This document shows positions 8,639 through 15,667 of a DNA stretch of 64,000 nt, one piece after another (the stretch's first letter is position 1; the number at the start of each line of letters is the position of its first letter). The position numbers and the translations under genes are program-made. The notes under the pieces were generated by a model. The model was not told the DNA's origin. It searched no databases and saw only the letters and a list, made by a program, of their open reading frames with translations. Origin of the DNA: Candidatus Aminicenantes bacterium UBA2199 (lineage in GTDB: Bacteria; Acidobacteriota; Aminicenantia; UBA2199); the NCBI GenBank assembly GCA_002327965.1, contig DCVB01000095.1, positions 21,838 to 85,837 of the forward strand, in the 5' to 3' direction.

Positions 8639-11190
8639 GTGGATCTCTCCCGCCTCGCAAGCGGCAGCCGGAAGCGGCGCCGGCCGTCGAAGAGGCACAG
8701 GGCGTTGGCCACGGCGGCGGCAGTGGGCACCAAACCGATCTCGCCCACCCCCTTGGCGCCGTAGGGACCATGCTCGTCGGCCACTTCCACGGCGATCACC
8801 TCGATCCCGGGCACGTCGCCGGCCCTGAGCAGGCCCAGGTCGGCCAGGCGGCCGCTGGGCAGGCCGTCTTTCAAGGGCAGATCCTCGCTCAGGGCGTAGC
8901 CCAGCCCCATGACCACCGCCCCCTCGATCTGCCCCTCGAACAGGGTGGGGTTGACGACCCGGCCGGCATCGTGGGCGGCGACGACCCGGGAAACCCTGCC
9001 CTGGCCGTCGACCACCACCAGCTGGGCGGCGTAGCCGTAGGAATAATGGCTGACGGTGCGGCCGTCCGCCCGCGGCGTCGTCGTCCAGTCGCAGCGCCAG
9101 CGCCCGGGATAGACGCGGCCCGCCAGCGCGGCCAGCGGCTTTCTCCCCAGGTCGCGTTTCAGCGCCACGCAGGCGTCGATGAGGGCGTTGCCCACCAGCG
9201 AGGTGGCGCGGGAGGCCGTGGTCATGCCGCTGCGCGCCTCCGCGGCGGTATCGACGCGCACCTCCATGATCGCCGGGTCGAGGCCGGTTTCCTGGCTGAC
9301 CACCTGGCGGGCCACGGTGTGCACCCCCTGCCCCATCTCGGTCCAGCCGTGATGAATGAGCAGCCGGGACCCGGATACGATCTCGATCTTCACCTCGGAG
9401 TCGTCGGCGATGCCGTTGCCGATGCCGGTGTTCTTGATGCCGCAGGCCAGGCCGGCGTTCTTCTCGGCCAGGAACCTATCCTTGATGGCCAGCAGGCAGG
9501 CGCGCACTCCGACCCCCTTGCCCAGCACCTGGCCGCTGGCCGTCATGCGCCCGGCGTCCAGGGCGTTGTCGTAGCGAAATTGCCAGCGGTCGAAGCCCCC
9601 CTTTTCACAGAGCATGTCGACGCAGCTTTCCATGGCGAAGGTGACCTGGTTGACGCCGAAGCCGCGCATGGCGCCGCAGGGGACGTTGTGGGTATGGACC
9701 GCCCTGGCCTCGATGTCGGCGGCCGGGACGTGGTAGGCGCCGCTGGCGTGCCCGGCGGCGCGCTCCAGCACCTTGGCCCCCACCGAGGCGTAGGCGCCGG
9801 TGTCGCCGATGATCCGCGCCCGCAGCGCCGTGAGTTTTCCCCGGCGGTCGCAGCCCAGGGCATACTCCATGACGAAGGGATGGCGCTTGGGGTGCATGCG
9901 CAGCGATTCGGGCCGGCTCAGGCGCACGCGCACCGGACAACCCAGCAGCAGGGCGAAGAGGGCGGCATGGCCCTGGGTGGTGAGGTCCTCCTTGCCGCCG
10001 AAGCCGCCGCCGTTGGCCACCTGGATGACGCGCACATTTTCCGGCTTCAGCCCCAGGAGCGAGGCGACCTGGCGCCGGTCCTCGTATACGCCCTGCCCCT
10101 GCGAATAGAGGCGCACGCCGCCGGCTTTCGGCAGCGCGACGGAAGCCTCGGTCTCGAGAAAGGCGTGCTCGATCATCTGGGTGCGGAAGACGCCGGAGGC
10201 GACGTGGGCCGAGGCGGCCAGGATGGCGTCAACGTCGCCGCCGCGGCGGATGACGCATTTCTCGAGCAGATTGCCCTGTTCATGGACGCGGATCGGGCTC
10301 CCCTCCGCCTGCAGGAGATCGGTCAGCGGCTCCAGCACCTCGTAGTCCACATCGATGGCGGCGGCGGCGGCCCGGGCCTGCTCCTCGCCGGCGGCGGCCA
10401 CTCCGGCCAGGACATCGGCGCCGCAGCGGGTCGTTTCCCCGGCGGCGACCATCAGCGGCCAGTCGTCGACGACCAATCCCGTGTGGCGCCTGCCGGGGAT
10501 ATCGGCGGCGGTGAACACCCGCAGCACGCCGGGCATGGCCTGCGCCGTTTTCGTGTCGATGCGCCTGACAACGGCGCGGGCGTGGTCGGAGAACCTCAGG
10601 GCGCCGAAGACCATGCCGGGGAAGCGCAGGTCGGCGACGAACGGGCGGCGCCCCACGGCCGTTTCCCAGGCCTCATATTTCTGCTGGCGGCCGCCGATCC
10701 CCTGGTTGGGGTCGGGGGCGGTCGCTTCCTCCCCCGCCAGCAGGCGGGCGGCATGGTCGACGGCCTCGACGATCTTGACATAGCCGGTGCAGCGGCAGAG
10801 GTTCGGCTTCAGCGCGGCCACGATCTGCTCGCGGCCGGGGCGCGGGTTCTTCTGCAGCAGGATCTTGGTGCGCATCAGGAAGCCGGGGGTGCAGAAGCCG
10901 CACTGCACCGCCCCCTTGCCGACGAAAGCCTGGCCAAGCAGCTTGAGCAAATCCTCTGGCAGGCCCTCCAGGGTGACGACCCGGCCACCGGCGATCTTCT
11001 TCATCGGCGTGACGCAGGACAAGGCCGGCCTGCCGTTCAGCTCCACCAGGCAGGCGCCGCAGGCCCCCTGGCCCGAGCAGCCGTCCTTGACCGAGGTGAT
11101 CCCCATGTCCCGGCGCAGAAAATCGAGCAGCGAGCGGTCTTCGTCGCCCGGGTAGCGGACCGCTGAGCCATTGAGCTCGAACAGGATCAT
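8635..11190 (-). CDS. Selenium-dependent-type xanthine dehydrogenase (2Fe-2S plus molybdenum domains fused, no FAD domain)
   Basis: 851 aa. The N-terminal ferredoxin-like domain has cluster-I cysteines C38, C44, C47 and C59, and the second cluster has C97, C100, C132 and C134 in QCGFC and LCRCTGY. The FAD/CO-dehydrogenase middle domain of classical xanthine dehydrogenase is missing; the chain passes directly to the large molybdopterin domain. Cofactor-site motifs include VANGGGFGGKED, CGAMRGFG, EMGQGVHT and GVGEIGLVPTA, the last with the expected catalytic glutamate. Length and architecture fit the family that carries a labile selenium at molybdenum; no in-frame UGA is required. Electron transfer to an external partner is inferred because FAD is absent. 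First gene of the operon with ssnA. Confidence 0.88.
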   Translation of the reverse strand: MILFELNGSAVRYPGDEDRSLLDFLRRDMGITSVKDGCSGQGACGACLVELNGRPALSCVTPMKKIAGGRVVTLEGLPEDLLKLLGQAFVGKGAVQCGFCTPGFLMRTKILLQKNPRPGREQIVAALKPNLCRCTGYVKIVEAVDHAARLLAGEEATAPDPNQGIGGRQQKYEAWETAVGRRPFVADLRFPGMVFGALRFSDHARAVVRRIDTKTAQAMPGVLRVFTAADIPGRRHTGLVVDDWPLMVAAGETTRCGADVLAGVAAAGEEQARAAAAAIDVDYEVLEPLTDLLQAEGSPIRVHEQGNLLEKCVIRRGGDVDAILAASAHVASGVFRTQMIEHAFLETEASVALPKAGGVRLYSQGQGVYEDRRQVASLLGLKPENVRVIQVANGGGFGGKEDLTTQGHAALFALLLGCPVRVRLSRPESLRMHPKRHPFVMEYALGCDRRGKLTALRARIIGDTGAYASVGAKVLERAAGHASGAYHVPAADIEARAVHTHNVPCGAMRGFGVNQVTFAMESCVDMLCEKGGFDRWQFRYDNALDAGRMTASGQVLGKGVGVRACLLAIKDRFLAEKNAGLACGIKNTGIGNGIADDSEVKIEIVSGSRLLIHHGWTEMGQGVHTVARQVVSQETGLDPAIMEVRVDTAAEARSGMTTASRATSLVGNALIDACVALKRDLGRKPLAALAGRVYPGRWRCDWTTTPRADGRTVSHYSYGYAAQLVVVDGQGRVSRVVAAHDAGRVVNPTLFEGQIEGAVVMGLGYALSEDLPLKDGLPSGRLADLGLLRAGDVPGIEVIAVEVADEHGPYGAKGVGEIGLVPTAAAVANALCLFDGRRRFRLPLARRERST

Positions 11191-11196
11191 TGGGGC

Positions 11197-11202
11197 ATTA
11201 TA
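11197..11202 (-). promoter_or_regulatory. Perfect -10 box 6 bp before the hydroxylase start codon
   Basis: Minus-strand TATAAT is followed by six bases and then the ATG at 11190, with no ribosome site between. This implies a leaderless transcript for the hydroxylase-ssnA operon. No convincing -35 at 16-18 bp. Confidence 0.5.
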
Positions 11203-11239
11203 TCACAAGAACAAAATGAACCGGGATCGCAGGCAATGA

Positions 11240-11745
11240 AGGATTGTCATACGTGACGAGTGACGCGTAACGCGTGACGAGGCAGAACGGAACTTGGCGT
11301 AAGGTTCAGGGCGTAAGGCTCAGGGCAAGACAATGGCAAAATTAAAGACGCAGTTCGATGTTCGACGTTCGAAGTTCGACGTAGAAAGATTGAACATGAC
11401 ATTGAAAAGCAAAAGTTGTTAAACAAGAAATGCACTTGGCCTAATCCTGCCACCGATTGTCGATGCATTCATGCTGACACTGTCACTGACACTGACACTT
11501 GCCTTGGCTTTCGTTTTGGAAATTGGAATTTGGAGCACAGATCTGCACTTTAGGAGAATATTTCTACACTGAATTACATTTTCTTCACTAACACTATCAC
11601 TATCACTAACACTTTTTCTTGAGGGATTTGGTGCTTGGGATTTGGAATTTAAGTCTTCCGATTGCCTCTTTTCTTTCCGTAAACCGTAAACCGTCAACCG
11701 ATTGCTTTGATGTCTTGCTGACACTGTCACTGACACTGTTGCTCA
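11240..11745. repeat. Repeat-rich intergenic region upstream of the hydroxylase operon
   Basis: This gene-free stretch of about 550 bp is a patchwork of tandem words: GTGACGC/GTAACGC (11248-11279), GTAAGGTTCAGGGC-like words (11297-11330), GTTCGAC runs (11356-11383), CACTGACACTGTCACTGA runs (11475-11502 and 11718-11742), AAATTCCAAA-type words (about 11516-11535 and 11625-11652) and GTAAACC words (11684-11703). No convincing ORF, promoter or structured RNA was seen. Confidence 0.75.
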
Positions 11746-11748
11746 TCT

Positions 11749-12762
11749 TCATATCTGCGTTCTGAATCGGGGATGCCGGGCCGCGGCCAGGTTCACGATG
11801 CGGCTGCCCATTTCCCCGTAGGAATAACCGGCATCGGCGGCGGCCTGGGTCAGCGAGGTCAGCGGGTTGATGTCGGGGTTGGGGTTGACGTCGATCACGT
11901 GGAAAATGCCGTCGCGCAGGCGGACGTCGATGCGCCCGTAGTCACGGCAGCCGGAAACCTGGTAGGCGGCCAGGACGATGCGCTCGAGCTCGCTTTCCTC
12001 CTCCGGCTCCAGCAGCGCCGGCACGTGCAGCGCGATCTTTTCATACAGACGGGACTTCGGATCGTACTTGGCCTCGTAGGTGAACAGCCGCTCGCGGATG
12101 TCGGCCAATTCGCAATAATCCATTTCCGTCGCCGGCAGGGAGGAAACCCTGCCGTTGCCCCAGGCCCCCTGGTGCAGCTCTCGCCCGTCGATGAACTCCT
12201 CGACCAGAGCGGGCTGGCGATGGGTTTCCAGGATGAAGGCTACACGGCGCTCCAGCTCGGCGGGCGACGTGACGACCGACTCGGTCGAGATGCCGATGCT
12301 GCAGTGCTCGTGGGCCGCCTTGACGATGGCCGGAAACATGTCCCATCCGCCCGTATCGGAAGCGTCGAATACGGCCCAGGGCGGCGTGGGCAGGCGCGCC
12401 TCGTCCAGGAGGCGCTTGACCCGCGGCTTGTCGTAGGACAGCGACAGCACGTCGCGCGAGGCACCGGTGAAAACGAAGCCCAGATTCTCCAGCACCGCGG
12501 CGACATCCGGCTCGCTGTGCGCGATGCCGGGGAGCTGCTCGCACCAGTTGAACACGATGTGCGCGCCGGGATCGTAACCGTTCAGGCGCTCGGCCAGCCG
12601 GCCGTCCTCGAGCGTCACCACCTCTAGCGGATGGCCCACTTCCCGCAGGGCCTCGGCGAACGCCGTGACATCTTCCTGGGTCTCGCTGCGCTCTTCCGGC
12701 GTCCACTCGGGATTCATGTTGTGGAGCAGCAGGACGGGCAGGTCGCGGCGCAGGTCAGTCAT
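11749..12762 (-). CDS. ATP-grasp enzyme of the D-Ala-D-Ala ligase superfamily
   Basis: 337 aa. ATP-grasp ligases join a carboxylate to an amine or other nucleophile through an acyl phosphate. The central and C-terminal parts fit: LPTPPWAVFD at the linker, EEFIDGREL like the Ddl nucleotide loop, and DYGRIDVRLRDG followed by IDVNPNPDI for the metal-binding end. The usual Ddl N-terminal substrate motifs are not present, so this is not annotated as peptidoglycan Ddl. The start is the ATG at 12762 preceded by CAGGGGCG. It is a single-gene unit with its own promoter, flanked by repeats on both sides, so context gives no substrate. Confidence 0.78.
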   Translation of the reverse strand: MTDLRRDLPVLLLHNMNPEWTPEERSETQEDVTAFAEALREVGHPLEVVTLEDGRLAERLNGYDPGAHIVFNWCEQLPGIAHSEPDVAAVLENLGFVFTGASRDVLSLSYDKPRVKRLLDEARLPTPPWAVFDASDTGGWDMFPAIVKAAHEHCSIGISTESVVTSPAELERRVAFILETHRQPALVEEFIDGRELHQGAWGNGRVSSLPATEMDYCELADIRERLFTYEAKYDPKSRLYEKIALHVPALLEPEEESELERIVLAAYQVSGCRDYGRIDVRLRDGIFHVIDVNPNPDINPLTSLTQAAADAGYSYGEMGSRIVNLAAARHPRFRTQI

Positions 12763-12831
12763 CGCCCCTGAGCGCCGCAAGCAATCGCAGCGTATTGTCT
12801 CTCGAAAAACAAATCTCTGCTCATTGTTTTC

Positions 12832-12861
12832 AGTATAACAAATTGCATCGATCCAGTTCAA
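12832..12861 (-). promoter_or_regulatory. Promoter of the ATP-grasp gene
   Basis: Minus strand TTGAAC (12856-12861), 18-bp spacer, TATACT (12832-12837). The start would be near 12825, leaving a leader of about 60 nt. Confidence 0.6.
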
Positions 12862-12889
12862 GGAAATTCCGATTTTTATTTATAAAGAT

Positions 12890-13062
12890 AAAGAAAGTGA
12901 TCGTGATCGTGATCGTGTTAGTGAAGAAAGTATTTCACTGCAGTGATTTCTTTCACCTTACGCCTTAAACCTTGCACCTTAAACCAAGTCCCATATTTTC
13001 CGGCTAACACTGACACTTGTCTTTCTATTGCACTACTGACACTGACACTGTCACTGTTGGAT
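12890..13062. repeat. Intergenic word repeats with a 12-bp palindrome
   Basis: Contains GTGATC tandem words (about 12896-12920), the perfect palindrome TCACTGCAGTGA (12935-12946), CTTACGCCTTAAACC words (12957-12985) and CACTGACACTGTCACTG words (13003-13060). It lies between the ATP-grasp promoter and the end of the MscS gene, so it may end MscS transcription. No ORF seen. Confidence 0.65.
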
Positions 13063-13064
13063 CG

Positions 13065-13925
13065 TCAGGGTCTCTTCGCTTGATGCACGACCCTTTGCGG
13101 GAAAGGGATCTCGATCCCCTCGAGGGCGAAGGCGGCGAGGATGCGTCGGCGCACTTCACCGGCCACGTCCCACTGCTTCAGCGGCTGCGTGTCGCCGATG
13201 ACCTTGATGACCACCGCCGAGTCGGCGAGATCCTGGACGCGCACGAACCGCGGCGCCGTGATGATCAGCGCTCGCCAGGCCGGGTCCTCGGCCAGTTCGC
13301 GGCCGACGCGATCCACCGTCGCGGCGACCCGCTCAATGTCCGAGCCGTAGGCCACGCCGATATCCAGGTTCACCCGGGAAAAGCTCTTGGAGAGATTGGA
13401 CACGGCCTTGATCTCCCCGTGCGGAACGTAGTGCACCGTGCCGTCCAGGTCGCGCAGGACGGTCCGCCGCAGGCTGATGTCCTCCACCAGGCCGGCCGTG
13501 CCGCCGAATTTGACCACGTCGCCGATGCGGTACTGGTTTTCCAGGATGATGAACAGCCCGGAGATGACGTCGCGGATGAGGTACTGGCCGCCGAAACCGA
13601 AGGCCAGGCCGACGATGCCGGCGCCGGCCAGCATGGGCCCGATCATCAGTCCCAGCTCCTGGAGCAGCATCAGCACGGCCAGGGTGAGGATGACGACGCG
13701 CAGGGTGAGGGCGAAGATATGGATCAGCGTGTCCTTGCGCCTCTTCTCGGCCTCGGGCGAGGAGAAATCCTCGCTGCGCACGGCCAGGCGCACCGTCTTC
13801 TCGATGAGTTTGCGCGATATCTTGTTCAGCAGCCAGGCACCCACAATGATGAGCACGATGCGCGGACCGTGCACCAGCAGCCAGGGCACGATCGACTCAG
13901 CCCATTGAACGAACGATTCTTTCAT
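13065..13925 (-). CDS. MscS-family small-conductance mechanosensitive channel
   Basis: 286 aa, close to E. coli MscS. Three hydrophobic helices are visible in the first 130 residues; the third is the glycine/alanine-rich pore helix (AGAGIVGLAFGFGGQYLIRD). It continues into the beta domain with ENQYRIGDVVKFGG, followed by the alpha/beta C-terminal cage region. It is an inner-membrane channel that releases solutes on hypo-osmotic shock. The start is the ATG at 13925 with GGAGAAAGATCACC upstream; the longer frame to 14015 runs into the divergent promoters. It is divergent from the aminomutase gene, with separate promoters. Confidence 0.93.
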   Translation of the reverse strand: MKESFVQWAESIVPWLLVHGPRIVLIIVGAWLLNKISRKLIEKTVRLAVRSEDFSSPEAEKRRKDTLIHIFALTLRVVILTLAVLMLLQELGLMIGPMLAGAGIVGLAFGFGGQYLIRDVISGLFIILENQYRIGDVVKFGGTAGLVEDISLRRTVLRDLDGTVHYVPHGEIKAVSNLSKSFSRVNLDIGVAYGSDIERVAATVDRVGRELAEDPAWRALIITAPRFVRVQDLADSAVVIKVIGDTQPLKQWDVAGEVRRRILAAFALEGIEIPFPQRVVHQAKRP

Positions 13926-13945
13926 GGTGATCTTTCTCCCGGCCA

Positions 13946-13974
13946 AGGATAAAGGAATTCCCCCGGCGATGCAA
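13946..13974 (-). promoter_or_regulatory. Promoter of the MscS gene
   Basis: Minus strand TTGCAT (13969-13974), 17-bp spacer, TATCCT (13946-13951). The predicted leader of about 15 nt contains the GGAGAAAG ribosome site. Confidence 0.6.
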
Positions 13975-14008
13975 TCCCGTCTCCATAAAAATCGCCTTTG
14001 TTTCCGGG

Positions 14009-14037
14009 TTGCCATGACCGGGAAAATTCCCTATAAT
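14009..14037 (+). promoter_or_regulatory. Promoter of the KamA-like gene
   Basis: TTGCCA (14009-14014), 17-bp spacer, perfect TATAAT (14032-14037). The start near 14044 gives a 30-nt leader holding GGAGGA before the ATG at 14074. One of the strongest promoters in the window. Confidence 0.75.
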
Positions 14038-14073
14038 CGGATCAGGACCGTTGGTGACCCGCTGGAGGACATC

Positions 14074-15606
14074 ATGAAGAAAACCAGAAGCATCCTGTTC
14101 GAACCGAGGAAATTCAATCATATCCGCCTGTGGCGCGGGGTGGACGAGATGCAGTGGAACGACCCGCGCTGGCAGCTGCAGAATTCGATCCGCAGCGTCG
14201 ACCAGCTCAAGAAGGTCATTCACCTGAGCGCTTTCCAGGAACGGGAGATCGCCCGCACCGTGGACACGCTGCGCTCCCAGGGCAAGCAGCCCCTGCGCAT
14301 CACCCCCTATTACGCGTCGCTCATGCAGGAAGACCCCTTCCACCCCGAGATGCTTCCCGGGGAAAAGGCGCACAAGCGGCTCGATCCCGTCTTCTGGCAG
14401 AGCGTGCCCACGCCGGCCAACCTGCTCTTTCCCGACACGGGCGTGGAGGGGGCCATGAGCGAGAGCTCGCGCAGCTTCGGCTCGGTCTACCAGCGCTACC
14501 CCAACCGCGTGGCCCTCTTCGTGGCCCAGAACACCAGCTGCGCCTCCTACTGCGTGCATTGCCAGCGGGCCAAGTCCCTGGACGACACGGTGGAGGTCAA
14601 CCGCAGCGAGATCGACCGCGGGCTTTTCTACATCGGCTCCAATCGCAACATCAGCGAGGTGCTGGTCACCGGCGGCGACGCCCTGATGATCAGCCGTCCG
14701 CGTCTGCAGTACGTGCTGGAGGAATTGAGCCGCATCGAGCACCTGCGCGTCATCCGCATCGCCACCCGCGTCCCGGTGGTCCTGCCCATGGCCGTGACCG
14801 ACGACCTGCTGGAACTGATCAAGGCTTCGGCCAACCGCCACTCCGGGTGCATCGAGAAGTACGTTTATTTCATGACCCACATCAACCACTACCATGAGAT
14901 CACCGCCGACCTGGCCGTGGCCGTCCGCCGCATCCGCGCGCACGGCTTCACCGTGCGCAACCAGACCGTGCTGCTGAACCACGTCAACGATTACTACCGC
15001 ACGCTGGCCGAGACCTTCCGCCGCATGTTCTGGATCGGCGTCCACCCCTACTATCTGCTGCAGTGCCACAAGGAGAAAGGCATCGTTCACTTCATCACCC
15101 CGATCCAGGTCGGCAAGCTGTACATGAAGCACCTGCAGGGCTGGATGGCGGGCATCACCGTGCCCAAGTACGCCGCCAACGTGGAAGGCGGCGGCGGCAA
15201 GATCCTGCTGATGCCCAGCGGCCACGACACCCTGAACCTGGACGCGCCCATCGATTCCAAGATCTCGGAGAGCTGGGCCACGGTGACCACCTGGGACGGC
15301 CGCGAGCTCTGTCGCTACGAGGCGCTGGGACGGGCCACGCGCGGCGAATTCGCCGAGGCCGTGGAGATCATGGACGCCTTCATCGGCCGCCCGGAGATCT
15401 TCCTGCCCCGGGTGATCATCGTCGACGGCGACGGCCGGCACCTGGAAACGACCCACCGCACCAAGCTGCCGGGGCTGGAGAAGGTGAAGAAGGCGAGGCT
15501 GCTCGACTACGAGGTCCAGGCCGACGGCATGCCGCTGACCAATCCCGCCGACATCGCCGGCGAGCTGGAAAGAAAATTCCAACGCTCGAAGTTCGCCAAG
15601 TCATGA
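14074..15606 (+). CDS. KamA-family radical SAM 2,3-aminomutase with altered substrate residues
   Basis: 510 aa, about 90 residues longer than typical lysine 2,3-aminomutase. The radical SAM cluster motif is C156-x3-C160-x2-C163 (CASYCVHC). The PLP lysine candidate is K376 in the GGGGK motif. Residues aligning with the two lysine-recognising aspartates of clostridial lysine 2,3-aminomutase (Asp293 and Asp330) are H332 and N369, so lysine is not an obvious substrate; the clostridial glutamate enzyme has Lys and Asn at these places. The reaction expected is migration of an alpha-amino group to the beta carbon using SAM, 4Fe-4S and PLP. The start is the ATG at 14074 with GGAGGA; a strong promoter precedes it. 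Product could be a beta-amino acid osmolyte or a precursor. Confidence 0.85.
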   Translation: MKKTRSILFEPRKFNHIRLWRGVDEMQWNDPRWQLQNSIRSVDQLKKVIHLSAFQEREIARTVDTLRSQGKQPLRITPYYASLMQEDPFHPEMLPGEKAHKRLDPVFWQSVPTPANLLFPDTGVEGAMSESSRSFGSVYQRYPNRVALFVAQNTSCASYCVHCQRAKSLDDTVEVNRSEIDRGLFYIGSNRNISEVLVTGGDALMISRPRLQYVLEELSRIEHLRVIRIATRVPVVLPMAVTDDLLELIKASANRHSGCIEKYVYFMTHINHYHEITADLAVAVRRIRAHGFTVRNQTVLLNHVNDYYRTLAETFRRMFWIGVHPYYLLQCHKEKGIVHFITPIQVGKLYMKHLQGWMAGITVPKYAANVEGGGGKILLMPSGHDTLNLDAPIDSKISESWATVTTWDGRELCRYEALGRATRGEFAEAVEIMDAFIGRPEIFLPRVIIVDGDGRHLETTHRTKLPGLEKVKKARLLDYEVQADGMPLTNPADIAGELERKFQRSKFAKS

Positions 15607-15653
15607 GCGTGTCCCCGCCGCCGCCGTCTCTTTTCTTCCGGCAGGCGATGGGC

Positions 15654-15659
15654 TACAAT
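15654..15659 (+). promoter_or_regulatory. Possible -10 box for the GT51 gene
   Basis: TACAAT ends 8 bp before the GTG at 15668; transcription would begin within a base or two of that codon. The hexamer 17 bp upstream (TTTTCT) is a poor -35. Confidence 0.35.
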
Positions 15660-15667
15660 CTATCACG

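Noticed and set aside
8542..11166. Open frame of 874 codons opposite the hydroxylase gene
   Set aside because: It is a GC-skew shadow: low-complexity Gly/Ala/His/Gln composition, no motifs, while the other strand encodes a complete conserved enzyme.
8635..11190. Selenocysteine in the hydroxylase
   Set aside because: The frame has no internal UGA. Selenium in this family is a labile ligand of the cofactor, not an encoded residue.
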